A DNA stretch of 64,000 nucleotides, taken from Homalodisca vitripennis (Eukaryota > Arthropoda > Insecta > Hemiptera > Cicadellidae). The stretch is from NCBI RefSeq assembly GCF_021130785.1, contig NC_060214.1, positions 2,631,001 to 2,695,000 of the forward strand, given 5' to 3'. Under the pieces are notes generated by a model. It saw only the letters and a program-made list of their open reading frames with translations. It was not told where the DNA came from and searched no databases. Below, in pieces: positions 12,367 through 25,939 of this stretch. The number at the start of each line of letters is the position of its first letter. Position 1 is the first letter of the stretch. A program made the translations under genes and the position numbers.

Positions 12367-13886
12367 GGTGGTTATAAATTATTGTACACATTTTAAGATT
12401 GAATAAATAAATAACCAATCAACTTAAAAACATGGGAATTGTTTTATTAAATTGTAAATTTAAAACAGTTTTATATACTGACTGAAAATTAATAATTGTG
12501 CACATTACAATAATTATAAAAAGTAGTTATAAAAATAAAGTAAAAATGTCACTTAAACTGTGGGTGTAAGGTATGATTCTTCTTAATGACTTGTGTTGTG
12601 ACATAGTCAGCTGGTAAACAATGGATCTTTCCACACCAGCTGTTAATTACAGTTGACTAAACAGACACTAAACTAACCTCAGTATCAAAATGGCTAGTGT
12701 ACAAGAAAAAGCAAGGTGTGTTCTTTGGTTTCATGAAAGCAGATCTGTAATAACTGTTCAAAGAAGGTTTCGTTTAGAGTATGGCCGCAATCCTCCGAGT
12801 AACAATTCTATAAAACGCTGGTATAGGCAGTTTGAACAGACGGGAAGTGTCCAACATAGAAAAGGTGCTGGTAGACCTCCAGTTTCTGAAGCTATTGTTG
12901 ATCAAGTAAGAGAATTGTTTACGAGGAGCCTTGGTAAGTCTACTCGGCGTTCAAGTTTGGATTACCTCGATCAACAGTCTTAAAAATTTTGCACAAACAC
13001 CTTAAGCTCCATCCATACAAAATTCAGTTATTACATGAACTAAAACCTAACGATAAACCTCGACGCTATGATTTTGCTGTTAGATTACTTGACCTCGAAG
13101 AACAAACAATAACCATTGGAGAAAGCAATTTCTTGAAAAAGTAATTTTTTCTGATGAAGCAACCTTTCATGTTTCTGGTAAGGTGAATAGACAAAATTGT
13201 AGGATTTGGGGTACTGAAAATCCTCATAATATTCGAGAACAAGAAAGAGACAGCCCTAAAATAAACGTTTGGTGTGCATTGGCTATAGATAGGACCCTTT
13301 TTCTTCGCAGAACCGACAGTCACTAAAGAGGTATACCTCGAAATTCTTGAACTTTTTGCAATACCGCAAATTGAGCATAGACAACCAAATGTTTACCGGT
13401 AGCAAGATGGTGCCCCTCCACACTGGGGTAAGATAGTACGTGACTACCTAAATGACACGTTTCCTGGTCGTTGGATTGGACGGGATGGTCCAATTCCTTG
13501 GCCTCCACGTTCCCCAGACATTACACCCTTAGACTTTTTTTGTGGGGCTATGTCAAGGACAGAGTCTTTGCCAAAAAAGTTCAAGATATTGAGGAACTCA
13601 AGAATAGAGTTCGAGAGGTTATTGGAAGCATAACTCCAGCAATGCTCAGAAACACATGGTGTGAGGTTGAATTTAGACTACAAACTTTGCGTGCAAACCT
13701 CGGAGAGCACGTGGAATTAGTTTAGTTTCCTTGTAAAATTATGAGTAACAGTAATCTTTTTGTCCTTCATTGGTAATAAAACTGTTTTAAATTTGCTATT
13801 TAATAAAACAATTTCCATTTTTTTAAGTTGATTGGTTATTTATTTATTCAATCTTAAAATGTGTACAATAATTTATAACCACCCTG
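12364..13886 (+). mobile_element. Tc1/mariner (IS630 superfamily) transposon
   Basis: It begins CAGGGTGGTTATAAATTATT and ends with the inverted copy. TIRs extend about 110 bp (12364-12477 and 13773-13886) with few mismatches. The element is flanked by TA on both sides (12362-12363, 13887-13888), the usual mariner target duplication, and inserted into a TA microsatellite on the left (12316-12363). Total length about 1.52 kb, normal for the family. It contains one broken transposase gene. Confidence 0.9.
12690..13725 (+). pseudogene. Mariner-type transposase, frameshifted
   Basis: The first 97 codons (12690-12983) hold an N-terminal helix-turn-helix region (SVITVQRRFRLEYG, then NSIKRWYRQFEQTGSVQHRK, GAGRPP) like the DUF4817 domain of insect Tc1/mariner transposases. 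After a frameshift near 12950 come the DDE blocks: FSDEATFHVSGKVNR (first D, about 13150), QDGAPPHWGK (second D, about 13405, just after an in-frame TAG) and PRSPDITPLDFFLWGYVK (third D, about 13515), ending EHVELV and TAG at 13725. About 36 residues separate the second and third aspartates. At least two frameshifts and one stop make it inactive. Confidence 0.85.
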
Positions 13887-13889
13887 TAT

Positions 13890-16719
13890 ATTATAATAAT
13901 ATGTGTTGTATATATGTGTTTTATATATATATATACACTGAGAAACGATATTGCTAAATATCAGTCCGTAGGGTACTACGCACAGATGTATGCTTAAATT
14001 AATATTACGTACGTTACAACTGAATACTCTACTTTATTGTCAATATAATCGTTGTTATATCTCTGATTACGGATATATATTCTCTATCTCGCACCACACA
14101 GACGTAAAAACATGTACTGTAATAGAATGGAGACTATTGTAATGTAAATATATGTTTCTAGTTTTAATATGACATTTATCAGTTTTAAACTATTACTGTA
14201 CACCTAATAGCTACATTATATGCACAGTGTACAGTCAGTTTACAAAGTGTTACACAGTAACACGCTCATCCATCCATCAAAACACTTAGTCTTATAGCAT
14301 TATCATATAAAAAATACAATTTTTAACTAAGATGCTCCCAAATATATCACTTCTGAACCAAAAAGGAATGGAAATAAAATGTGTAATGGTTGTTTATAAG
14401 ATGTGTCGCGTACTCATTAGATTTCTGGCAGAGAAACCAACACTCACACAATTGGCGGTTGTGTTGTCTCCACTTTGGAAGTGGTCCAACAACTTATAAA
14501 GTTTAAGTCAGCATTTCAGCGGCAATGTTATATGTTCACAGTTGACATTCATTAAGGGTTAACAACAAAACTGTGGATGATTAATTGATCAGTGTTATTC
14601 CTTAGGAAAGTCATCGTTATATCATATTTCTCCTTGAACTAAACAAAATATTTTTTATTTCGTTTTTACATATTTCTATTTGGTAGTACCTCTAGCCCTC
14701 CATGCTTCTAATATAAAATTGAATAAGACATCTTAAAGTCAATATTTTTTATAACACAAGTTACTCTGGGAATGTAATCATTATAGTCGACAACAACATG
14801 ATCAGTCAGTCAGTTTGTGTTTATCATGGGCCATCTGGAAATAAAAAATAATGTTTTCTGGAAATTCTGTTGAATGGGTGAAAAAATTAGGTAGATTTCT
14901 ATGAAATCTATTTCATTAGGTCACTTGTTTGTTTGAAGTTCGTTTTTGGCGGCGGAATGGTTGTGAAGAAAGCAGGAATTTCCCGGACATTTGCTATAGT
15001 TCAATGATACAAAACATCAGTTACACCATGTTAACAGATCTGCAGTTTGATCTTTTCCGTAGATGAATAACGTATTTAAACCTAGATTGTAGTTACGTGT
15101 TAGGTTAGGTATTTACCTGAGGAATAGATCAGATTGCAGATCTCGAAACGTAGTGAAACTGTTATTTTGTATACGAACAATAGCAAATATCGGGGAAAAT
15201 CCTGTTTTTCTTCACAAATTCAATTGGTTTACTAACTAAAATATTAGGACAGGTTTCAATCGTGGATTAAAAGAAAGATTTAATTATTAAAGCTCTTGAC
15301 ATACCTAAAATTCCTAAAACACGCTCTTGTACACGATTGTACACATCGTTTATTTGAACCTGGCCTAAACGATAAGTATTCGTGTAATATAGTTCGTTCT
15401 ATTTATATTTTACAGAGCGCAGTGTGAGATGTAACTATTTGTCATGAATACAGTCAGTACGACAATTGGTTGTCTGTATTGCTGATGTTGTGGAGATTCT
15501 GAGCATAGGTGATGTTAAACACCATCTCTATCTGCACAATGTACATCTCACGAGTGCAATAGGGATATCACTGCTGCATACTGGCATGTAACATTCACGT
15601 TTGTTAATTAATGATCTTCTCAGAAATATTTTACATACAGATCTTAGTGTACCATAGTCTATTGGATCTCTTATAGCACAAGGTAAATGGGGTTTCCAGA
15701 TAGTAAAACGCTTAAGTTATAAATGAATGAGGGTTCTCAAAGTCGAATTGGCACAAAAAAAGGAAAACACCTGGATGTATTTCATAAAAAAAGTTAGCAA
15801 TGAAAATTATGTTAGTTTATTAAAACCAATCACCATGTAACATCGGTGATTGAAGTTACTCTACAATTAATAATTAGCCAACACATTTTTTTTAACTCTA
15901 AAAAGTTCCAAATATGATGGGCACAAAAGCTGCCAGAGAGTAGATTTATATTAGATTTACTTAAAATGCAGTTATTTCAATGGAAAGTATTAGGTTAATT
16001 TGAAGCTTTGGATCTTAAGAATAACATAATCAGTATGTTTTGTAATAAAAAAATAGCTGATACATTATAAATTTACTTCGATGTGGATATGGGAAATGTA
16101 ATTTTTAAATACATATACATAGTACAAGATATAAGCCCAACAATGACTTTTAAATAGAATTAAACTAGAATGAATTAAGAACTAGAATTTGAACTAAAAA
16201 AACGCTATTCCATTTCCATGGCTAGTTCTTAACGAAGAATAATGGTAGGAATTATGTATTTCTAGTTTCCTGACAAACCAATAGAAATAAATAGAAATAA
16301 TGCAATTATAACGATGTTAGAAAATACCATATACTACGATGGACAAATTTAGAATGATAATATCACACAAACGTTCAAGAAATATCTATTTCAATTTAAT
16401 AATTTACATATACATTATTATATAATGAGGGAAAAACGATTAGAATGATGCTAACTTGTAAATATCAATAAACTAATTGTGTATCAGCATATTGTGTTTA
16501 TGTAACTGCTATGTTGGATATAACAATGTAACTACAGTAGAGATTCAAACTATTTCGTGGAAACTGTAACCACTGTTATTGCTATTCCATCGTCCACTAG
16601 TATTTAAAGCGCAGAAAAAACAAAAAACACAGAATACATCTCATTCGGATATAACGATAAATTTAAAGTGTCCATACGTATAAACCGTCCGTGAACACCA
16701 TAGCTTCGGTATCTAATCA
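13890..16719. other. Intergenic DNA without recognised genes
   Basis: No coding signal or RNA gene was recognised. A possible hammerhead-like motif at 15117-15149 is discussed under findings. Otherwise AT-rich sequence. Confidence 0.5.
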
Positions 16720-17240
16720 ATTATTAGGGTGCAACTGTATTGATTCTGCGTCATCAGGGGTCTGTAGCTGCAACGATTTTATCAAACATGAAACGAAACC
16801 CTAGATTACTATTCTTGATGTGACTCTATATTAAATGAGACCGTTTACTCCCAACCTAAGACTTGCGTCGTCTGGAGTCTGTCGCAACAACGTGTTATCA
16901 GTGTTTTGTTTATCAAACAAGAATCAAACCCTAGATTACTATTATTAATGTGACTCTATATTGAATGAGATCGCCTACTCCCAACCTGAGACAGCGTCGT
17001 CAGACGTCAGTCGCAGCAACGTGTTATCAGTGTTTTGTTTATCAAACAAGAATCAAACCCTAGATTACTATTATTAATGTGACTCTATATTGAATGAGAC
17101 CGTTTACTCCCAACCTGAGACTTGCGTCGTCAGACGTCAGTCGCAGCAACGTGTTATCAGTGTTTTGTTTATCAAACAAGAATCAAACCCTAGATTACTA
17201 TTATTAATGTGACTCTATATTGAATGAGACCATTCACTGT
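16720..17240. repeat. Tandem repeat, about 130-bp unit, 4 copies
   Basis: The unit contains CAACGTGTTATCAGTGTTTT, TCAAACCCTAGATTACTATT and TGACTCTATATTGAATGAGA. The CAACGTG start recurs at 16888, 17017 and 17147 (period 129-130). The first copy (16740-16870) is diverged; the last two are nearly identical. Confidence 0.9.
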
Positions 17241-18000
17241 CTGTCATATTAACAGGCTAAACTAAGGCTGAAAAGCCCTATCTAGCTCTTAACCAGCATA
17301 CTAGTACAATAATTTTTATTTTTATTTCCGAACCACCACCATACAGGGTGCTTACAGGAGTGGTCTCCCATGCAAGTAGAATCCACGCTCGATGTTGCTT
17401 ACCTAAATTGCGCCAGTGAAAGCTAACTTAAGCTTATAGTTTTTATATTTTATTGTCTACAAAGCGATTATAAGTTCCAAACCAAAAAAATAATAAATAA
17501 AAATAAAAACGTCATTTGAGGTCAATTCATCTTGAACTATTTTCAAGTTAACAATACTAAGTAGAATCGAGAAATCATTTCAATTTTGGAAAGGAAAAAA
17601 ATACGTTTAAAGTTTTAGGCTGATTACGATGAGTTTGCAATTAGTAGAGAAAATACAGTAAAATCAGCATATAATTTACATTGTTTAAAGCAACAATACA
17701 TTTTGATCTGTTGCTTGCTTAATTAATATTGATAGAGCTTATAACAATTATTTCTATGGTTTAATACTGTAGTACCGTATTAAAGGAAAATAATCAGTAA
17801 ACAAACTGTAACAGATTATAAAGTCGAAATTAGTTACTCTAAAATATATTAAATCAAAGGAATGAGAACTTTGTATATTAAGATGATGAAGAGACAACGC
17901 GAGAACATTTTAGTAACAGCTGTGTTAATTTTCAAAGAAATCTCTTCAAAAGTCTTCGATAATATATTCTTCGGTAAGTTTATAGTATCATATGATAATA
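17241..18000. other. Intergenic AT-rich DNA, nothing recognised
   Basis: No frame, repeat or RNA signature that I can support. Confidence 0.5.
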
Positions 18001-18006
18001 TTTATA

Positions 18007-21000
18007 TTAATTAGTTAACATCTGCACTGATCGTGTATACGAGTCAGATACTAAGCTTCTGAACTGTACAGCGTATGTCTCAGTAGACGTGTAAACTACT
18101 GCACATTTCATGTCTAGTTGTAATTCTTGTGTTACCACCTGCACTGATAGTGTATACTGAGTAACGCTTAATGTAGTACTAAGCCTCTGCACTGTATAGA
18201 GTATATAACAGTTAACTTTGTAAACTACTGTACAGTTCATATCTTGATATAATACTTGTGTTTACACATCCACTGATAGTGTATACTGAGTTGTACCGTA
18301 GTTATAATCATTCTGCTGAATCGCGGTAGTAAGTAGGCTCTTTGTTAACTAGACGCGGTACGTGGTCATTATTTTGTTGGTTTGACCTCTCCAGCTGTTA
18401 TAGATGTCAACGGTGATAGGTTCCCAAGCCGGTTGGTTTGAAGAGGGAGGGGTAGTCTTCAAGTCGAGTGCAGAGCGTCCACACGTGCAGTTCAGAAGCC
18501 GTAGTACTTCCTCTATTCCTATACATTTGGGATATAGAGTTAAATTTTACCCGGTGTGTTTTAAGTCAAGTTTTAAATTTCTTTTTTTCCTTTAGTGCGT
18601 AATAGTTTTTCAGCTACCATAGTCTTCAATGTAGTAAGTCCCGTACCAGCGTTTAGTTTACCATCTTTTGTTTTGTACTGTTGTGTTAAAATTTCTAAAT
18701 TTTGCCATATAACAGAGTCTGATGATTAATAATTCAACTTTTGAAGTATTGTAATTTGGATTTTGATCCTAAAGTTTACATCAAGTATTGCGTAATTTTG
18801 ATTTTGAAAATTTTGAGAAGAGAACTTTTTATTTTATATTGTTAATTTAAACCTTTTTGGTGAAGTATACCTTTTTAGCTTCATTTTTAATTTTGATCAG
18901 ACTCTAAATTAGATTTGATCGATTGAGAGAAATTTTGAAGAAAAGCAAATCAAGATTTTTTAAAACTTTGTTAAATTTTGAGTGAAATTTAAAATTTGGA
19001 ATAAATTAAGTATTTCCTAAAAGTTGTTCTGATTTATAGAAAATTAGCTCCAGACTTTATAAATAATATGTACTATAATAACGGTATACAGTAACACTTA
19101 ATGTAGTACTAAGCCTCTGCACTGTACAGAGTATATAACAGTAAAGTTTTTAAACTACTTTACAGTTAATATCTAGCTATAATACTTGTGTTTTACATCC
19201 ACTTATGGTATATACTGAGTAACACCGAATATCGTACTAAGCTTCTGCACTGTACAACGTATAAAACAGTAAACGTGTAAACTACTGTACAGTTCATGTA
19301 TACCTTTAATACTTGTGTTAACACCTCTACTGATAGTGTATACTGAGTAACAGTGACTTTAGTACTAAGCCTCTACACTGTACAGCGTATAAAACAGTAA
19401 ACGTGTAAACTACTGTACAGTTCATGTATAGCTTTAATACTTGTGTTAACACCTGCACTGATAGTGTATACTGAGTAACAGTGAATGTAGTACTAAGGTT
19501 CTGCACTGTACAGCGTATGAAATAGTAAACGTGGAAACTACTGTACAGTTCATGTATAGCTTTAATACTTGTGTTAACACCTGCACTGATAGTGTATACT
19601 GAGTAACAGTGAATGTAGTACTAAGGTTCTGCACTGTACAGCGTATAAAACAGTAAACGTGTAAACTACTGTACAATTTATGTATAGCTTTAATACTTGT
19701 GTTAACACCTGCACTGATAGTGTATACTGAGTAACAGTGAATATAGTACTAAGCCTCTGTACTGTACAGCGTTTAAAACTGTAAACGTGTAAACTACTGT
19801 ACAGTTCATGTATAGCTTTAATACTTGTGTTAACACCTGCACTGATAGTGTATACTGAGTAACAGTGAATGTAGTACTAAGGTTCTGCACTGTACAGCGT
19901 ATATAACAGTAAGGTTTTTAAACTACTTTACAGTTAATATCTAGCTATAATACTTGTGTTTTACATCCACTTATGGTATATAATGAGTAACATCGAATAT
20001 CGTACTAAGCTTCTGAACTGTACAGCATATGTAACAGTAAACGTCTTAAACTACTGTACAGTTCATGTATAGCTTTAATACTTGTGTTAACACCTCCACT
20101 GATAGTGTATACTGAGTAACACTGGATGTAGTACTAAGCCTCTGCACTGTACAGCGTATAAAACAGTAAACGTGTAAACTACTGTACAGTTCATGTATAC
20201 CTTTAATACTTGTGTTAACACCTCTACTGATAGTGTATACTGAGTAACAGTGACTTTAGTACTAAGCCTCTGCACTGTACAGCGTATAAAACAGTAAACG
20301 TGTAAACTACTGTACAGTTCATGTATACCTTTAATACTTGTGTTAACACCTGCACTGATAGTGTATACTGAGTAACAGTGAATGTAGTACTAAGGTTCTG
20401 CACTGTACAGCGTATGAAATAGTAAACGTGGAAACTACTGTACAGTTCATGTATAGCTTTAATACTTGTGTTAACACCTGCACTGATAGTGTATACTGAG
20501 TAACAGTGAATGTAGTACTAAGGTTCTGCACTGTACAGCGTATAAAACAGTAAACGTGTAAACTACTGTACAATTTATGTATAGCTTTAATACTTGTGTT
20601 AACACCTGCACTGATAGTGTATACTGAGTAACAGTGACTTTAGTACTAAGCCTCTACACTGTACAGCGTATAAAACAGTAAACGTGTAAACTACTGTACA
20701 GTTCATGTATAGCTTTAATACTTGTGTTAACACCTGCACTGATAGTGTATACTGAGTAACAGTGAATGTAGTACTAAGGTTCTGCACTGTACAGCGTATG
20801 AAATAGTAAACGTGGAAACTACTGTACAGTTCATGTATAGCTTTAATACTTGTGTTAACACCTGCACTGATAGTGTATACTGAGTAACAGTGAATGTAGT
20901 ACTAAGGTTCTGCACTGTACAGCGTATAAAACAGTAAACGTGTAAACTACTGTACAATTTATGTATAGCTTTAATACTTGTGTTAACACCTGCACTGATA

Positions 21001-22500
21001 GTGTATACTGAGTAACAGTGAATATAGTACTAAGCCTCTGTACTGTACAGCGTTTAAAACTGTAAACGTGTAAACTACTGTACAGTTCATGTATAGCTTT
21101 AATACTTGTGTTAACACCTGCACTGATAGTGTATACTGAGTAACAGTGAATGTAGTACTAAGGTTCTGCACTGTACAGCGTATATAACAGTAAGGTTTTT
21201 AAACTACTTTACAGTTAATATCTAGCTATAATACTTGTGTTTTACATCCACTTATGGTATATAATGAGTAACATCGAATATCGTACTAAGCTTCTGAACT
21301 GTACAGCATATGTAACAGTAAACGTCTTAAACTACTGTACAGTTCATGTATAGCTTTAATACTTGTGTTAACACCTCCACTGATAGTGTATACTGAGTAA
21401 CACTGGATGTAGTACTAAGCCTCTGCACTGTACAGCGTATAAAACAGTAAACGTGTAAACTACTGTACAGTTCATGTATACCTTTAATACTTGTGTTAAC
21501 ACCTCTACTGATAGTGTATACTGAGTAACAGTGACTTTAGTACTAAGCCTCTGCACTGTACAGCGTATAAAACAGTAAACGTGTAAACTACTGTACAGTT
21601 TCATGTATACCTTTAATACTTGTGTTTACACCTGCACTGATAGTGTATACTGAGTAAAAGTGACTTTAGTACTAAGCCTCTGCACTGTACAGCGTATAAA
21701 ACAGTAAACGTGTAAACTACTGTACAGTTCATGTATAGCTTTAATACTTGTGTTAACACCTGCACTGATAGTGTATACTGAGTAACAGTGAATGTAGTAC
21801 TAAGGTTCTGCACTGTACAGCATATAAAACAGTAAACGTGTAAACTACTGTACAGTCCATGTATACCTTTAATACTTGTGTTAACACCTCTACTGATAGT
21901 GTATACTGAGTAACAGTGAATATAGTACTAAGCCTCTGTACTGTACAGCGTTTAAAACTGTAAACGTGTAAATTACTGTACAGTTCATGTATAGCTTTAA
22001 TACTTGTGTTAACACCTGCACTGATAGTGTATACTGAGTAACAGTGAATGTAGTACTAAGGTTCTGCACTGTACAGCGTATAAAACAGTAAACGTGTAAA
22101 CTACTGTACAGTTCATGTATAGCTTTAATACTTGTGTTAACACCTCCACTGATAGTGTATACTGAGTAAAAGTGAATATAGTACTAAGCCTCTGTACTGT
22201 ACAGCGTTTTAAAACAGTAAACGTGTAAACTACTGTACAGTTCATGTATAGCTTTAATACTTGTGTTAACACCTCCACTGATAGTGTATACTGAGTAACA
22301 CTTAATGTAGTACTAAGGTTCTGCACTGTACACCGTATGAAACAGTAAACGTGTAAACTACTGTACAGTTCATGTATAGCTTTAATACTTGTGTTAACAC
22401 CTCCACTGATAGTGTATAGTGAGTAACACTGAATTTAGTACTAAGCCTCTGTAATTTACAGTGTGTCGGAGCAAACGTGTTAAATTACTGTACATGTGTT
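18007..22500. repeat. 128-bp satellite array with higher-order structure
   Basis: The unit contains ACTGATAGTGTATACTGAGT, AGTACTAAG, TCTGCACTGTACAGCGTATA and GTTCATGTATAGCTTTAATA. Unit starts (CCTGCACTG) are 128 bp apart, for example at 19452 and 19580. About 27-30 units cover 18007-18291 and 19091-22500; the gap is an insertion. Short minus-strand frames through the array repeat identically (19446-19676, 20343-20573 and 20727-20957 are the same), because 128 x 3 is in frame. They are not genes. Confidence 0.95.
18292..19090. mobile_element. 0.8-kb insertion inside the 128-bp satellite
   Basis: Unique sequence interrupts the array. It begins TGTACCGTAGTTATAAT and ends ATAATAACGGTATACA, giving imperfect inverted ends and TG...CA termini. 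The satellite phrase GTATACTGAGTAACAC is split around it. This could be a solo LTR (TG..CA, about 799 bp) or a non-autonomous DNA transposon. I see no clear target duplication beyond 2-3 bp and no coding domain. Confidence 0.5.
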
Positions 22501-25060
22501 GCTTCGTGATATTCACTAAGCTCAAAAATAAAATTCAGCACTTCGCTGAGCTTAAAAAGTACTCAAAGAAGCTCCTTGGATTACATATTAATTGAGGGTT
22601 GGCAAGGGATCTTCACGTACACAGTGTTTCTGAATAATTGTATTTTATTTTGGCATTTACGTACAGAGACAATTATCCAAATAGTGCCCATCTCAGTTAC
22701 TGATCATGGAGTATAAGGACTAATCCACTCACATATGTCCTAGGTTATTTTTGTGGAAGGGGGTTTGCAAACATATATTTTTCTCGGATATTTATTCCTA
22801 AACAAACCCTTTGGTATATTTTCAAAAATGAAATTTAAAGAGCTGTGAAGAACAGTATTCAGAAATATGAAACTTTTGATATTTTCCCGCTTCTCTATTT
22901 TGAAAGGCCTTTTCTTTTCTTCAAGAAAAAGTCCAATCCCATAAGGGTGGCAACATATCTTATGAAAATAGAGGCAGTGATAATTATTTAATGGAAGACA
23001 TCGAACTGGAAGACACAGAATGGTAAGCTTATGAACGTTTGCATCCTCAATTTTCAATACGTCAACAAACTGTCTAGTTCAACAAGAAAAGCTGCAATTC
23101 CCAAGGCATTTAAAAAATTGTAAAAGAATCTCATTGATTTCAAAAGCATTCTACAGTATAGACGACTTTATGACTCATTATTGGGAGACCACATGATTGG
23201 CTAAATTGTATTGAGGCAGAGTAAGAGTTGAGGTGTATGAACAAATTATATGTATGAATTACATTTAAATGTAGTGAATAAAAGCATAATATTAGAATGT
23301 AATCTACATTGACAGTTGCGATAAAATGTCTGTGTTTATACGCAATATAAAATATTATTATTATGGTATGATAGCTATTCACACCAACCTATATCTGATT
23401 CATCACAGATTCTTTTTAACTAACTGTGGGGTTAAATAATGCTAAATGATGCAATTCACTGAAATATTACTCGTAAATGCACATTACAAACTGTACGGTT
23501 CGATTAAGCCAACTGTAAAGTCATCCTGAAGTACCGTAAATCTTCTTTCTTTTTTATACATTGCAAAACAAATTTATAGTAATAAGTTTTAAGAAAGATA
23601 AGAAAGGCAATGAATGGACTTATTACATAATAACAAAAACAATTATTCGAGGAATGAAAATGTTTACGTAATGGAAGCCCCAAGTACATAATTTGTTCAT
23701 GGACGAGAGCTAAAATTTGTCATAGGAAATAAACACTTAGTAAAACGTATTGAATTATGTAACGCTTATTAAAAAGATCCTTTTATTGTAAAGAAAACGT
23801 TTCTTACTCGTCCTTCCAACTTGAATTGAAAAGGAAGATGTAAGAATTAAACGAGCGAAAGCGTAGATTTTAACAACCGAGTCAAACCTTTAAAACCTTG
23901 CTGCATTCAAAGAATTTACCTTCGCTTTTGGTGTGTAATTTCTGGTGCAAGGTCTCTCTGTGAGATTTTAATGTAAAAGCAGACTTTATGGCTGTAATTT
24001 CTAAAGATACAATTACTACTATTCTTTTTAAAAGGTTCATTTGCAAAGCATTTCTTTGTAAATACAGATTACTATCCTTGATTAACTATATCTCGAAGGA
24101 TATATTTACTTTAAAGGTCAATTATAAGGAAATGTGTAAGTGTATTATGTTAATGCATAGTCGTCAACAATATTACCTGAAGCTAATTTCGATGCCAACT
24201 TTTCTTCTAGTTTGCTGATTAAAATATCATGTCTTTATGGCTATTTCGTTTGAAAGTATTATTATCTTTGGAACAGAAGACGTGATAAGTTTTGATGGTT
24301 TTAATGATGAGGGAAATCGATATTTTTAATTTACATAATTATAATTGATATTGAAATAATTAATTATTTCAAAGTACAACAGAAAATACAGCAAGATCAA
24401 TCAACTGGCTTATATAAATAATATTTAATTGAATTGTACATTTCAAGAATATTTGTTGGAGTGGACAATACCATTGCACTACCATCTGTCTATTGCAATT
24501 AGCATGGCCAAATTATACAAAATTATTTAAATAAAGTACAACTAAATTCGCAAGAATCATGCAGATGACACGAAGAAACCTCATCGAAGACTGCTAAATA
24601 GTCCAATCACTTCAGCGACCCACCTCAGAATGACATATTTAATAGCTGAATATTTCTATGTGTTTTGGCGTTCTAAAGTTATCTCAAACCTTACTTATCA
24701 TGAGGTCGTAAGTCTAGGTCGTAAGTTATGCAAGTTCAAAGGTTAATAAAATATTTTTTCACGATTATTTAGACTTCTGTGGATTCAATAATGTTATCAT
24801 CTATTATAACAATTGTAGAGCACATAATTTTAGAGAAATACTATTTGAAAAATTCGATTCTTAGCACTAAATTGTACATACTATAATGCAAGCTAACCGT
24901 GAATTTCTGGGAATATTTCTTGAATTTGTAATAATTTATATTATTAAATTTGTAAAATTTTAAATATTAGATAATATATTATTATAAATCAAAAGCTATG
25001 ATAATTTACTAAAAGTAAAGGTTTTTTAATTTAATATTTATTAGAAAATCTTGAAATCGT
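22501..25060. other. AT-rich intergenic DNA, nothing recognised
   Basis: Several short frames (for example 22740-23057 minus, 23988-24218 plus) have AT-driven composition and no motifs that I recognise. Confidence 0.5.
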
Positions 25061-25129
25061 TAATAATTTAAAAAACAAAAGTATTAACTGCCTTTTTGCT
25101 CATTTTCATATTCGTGTACTGATATGGTA

Positions 25130-25315
25130 CAACTCCAGGAACACAGTACATGTGTTGAAAGTATGCCATGTCAACGTGGATTGTTCTCGCCCTTGATCTC
25201 TCAAATAAATCAGTTAGCCAGACCAAACCAAACCGCTTAACTAAGGTTCCTATCCGCTCCACTCCAGAAACACTGGACATGTGTTGAAAGTATGCCATTT
25301 CAACGTGGACGGTTT
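25130..25315. repeat. Imperfect tandem duplication, about 130 bp
   Basis: The phrase ACATGTGTTGAAAGTATGCC followed by AT.TCAACGTGGA occurs at about 25148 and 25275. The minus-strand frame across both gives a repeated HVDMAYFQHM / HVEMAYFQHM peptide, which I take as incidental. Confidence 0.7.
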
Positions 25316-25939
25316 GGGAGAGTCCATCTTTCAATGCTCACGCAAATTAACTTTCAAACAAGAGTTCAATAGCCTCCCTCTCTAAGAAACCAATGTCTTA
25401 GAGAGCGAGGTAGTTCCGATACAATATTTTTAGATTCAGGCTCGAGGAAGCTATTAGACAAGGTTTTATGGGATGGCAGTATTTGATTCATAGGATATCA
25501 ACGTAGGTTCAAGAATACAACAAATCTGTACAGACAATTTCTTAATAATATGACCTTTCAATGGTACAGTAACGATACATACTCGTATATTGTCAAATGG
25601 GCTGAACATGGCAACTCATCTTTGATTTCTCAGCTCGGTGATCGAGGTTACTTCCTGAATGGTGTTTTTTGTTCCACTTTCCACTAAGAATTATAAAATT
25701 TTTTCGAAGTTAATGTTTCAAAAGTGGCTAAGAAAGACTGCGGTTCAAGTCACAGGTAAGAGGCAATATAAAACAGGTTGTGGCTGGAACATATTTGGGA
25801 ATCAACGGACGACTAGCTCTGCGTACGTAAGCTTTGTACGTGAATACTGCAGCAGAATATAAATGATATACTTCTATCTGACTAAATTTGACGTACAATA
25901 TCAAATGATTTGATGTACAGCTGAAACAGAGTTTACTGT

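Noticed and set aside
19446..22326. Series of minus-strand frames of 62-105 codons with near-identical peptides (TVTQYTLSVQVLTQVLKLYM type)
   Set aside because: They arise from the 128-bp satellite read in successive frames, with composition and length set by the repeat. No start-site context and no sign of selection on protein.
24901..25080. Possible hairpin or RNA gene in AT-rich DNA
   Set aside because: Only low-complexity A/T pairing; no conserved RNA signature such as tRNA A and B boxes was found in the window.
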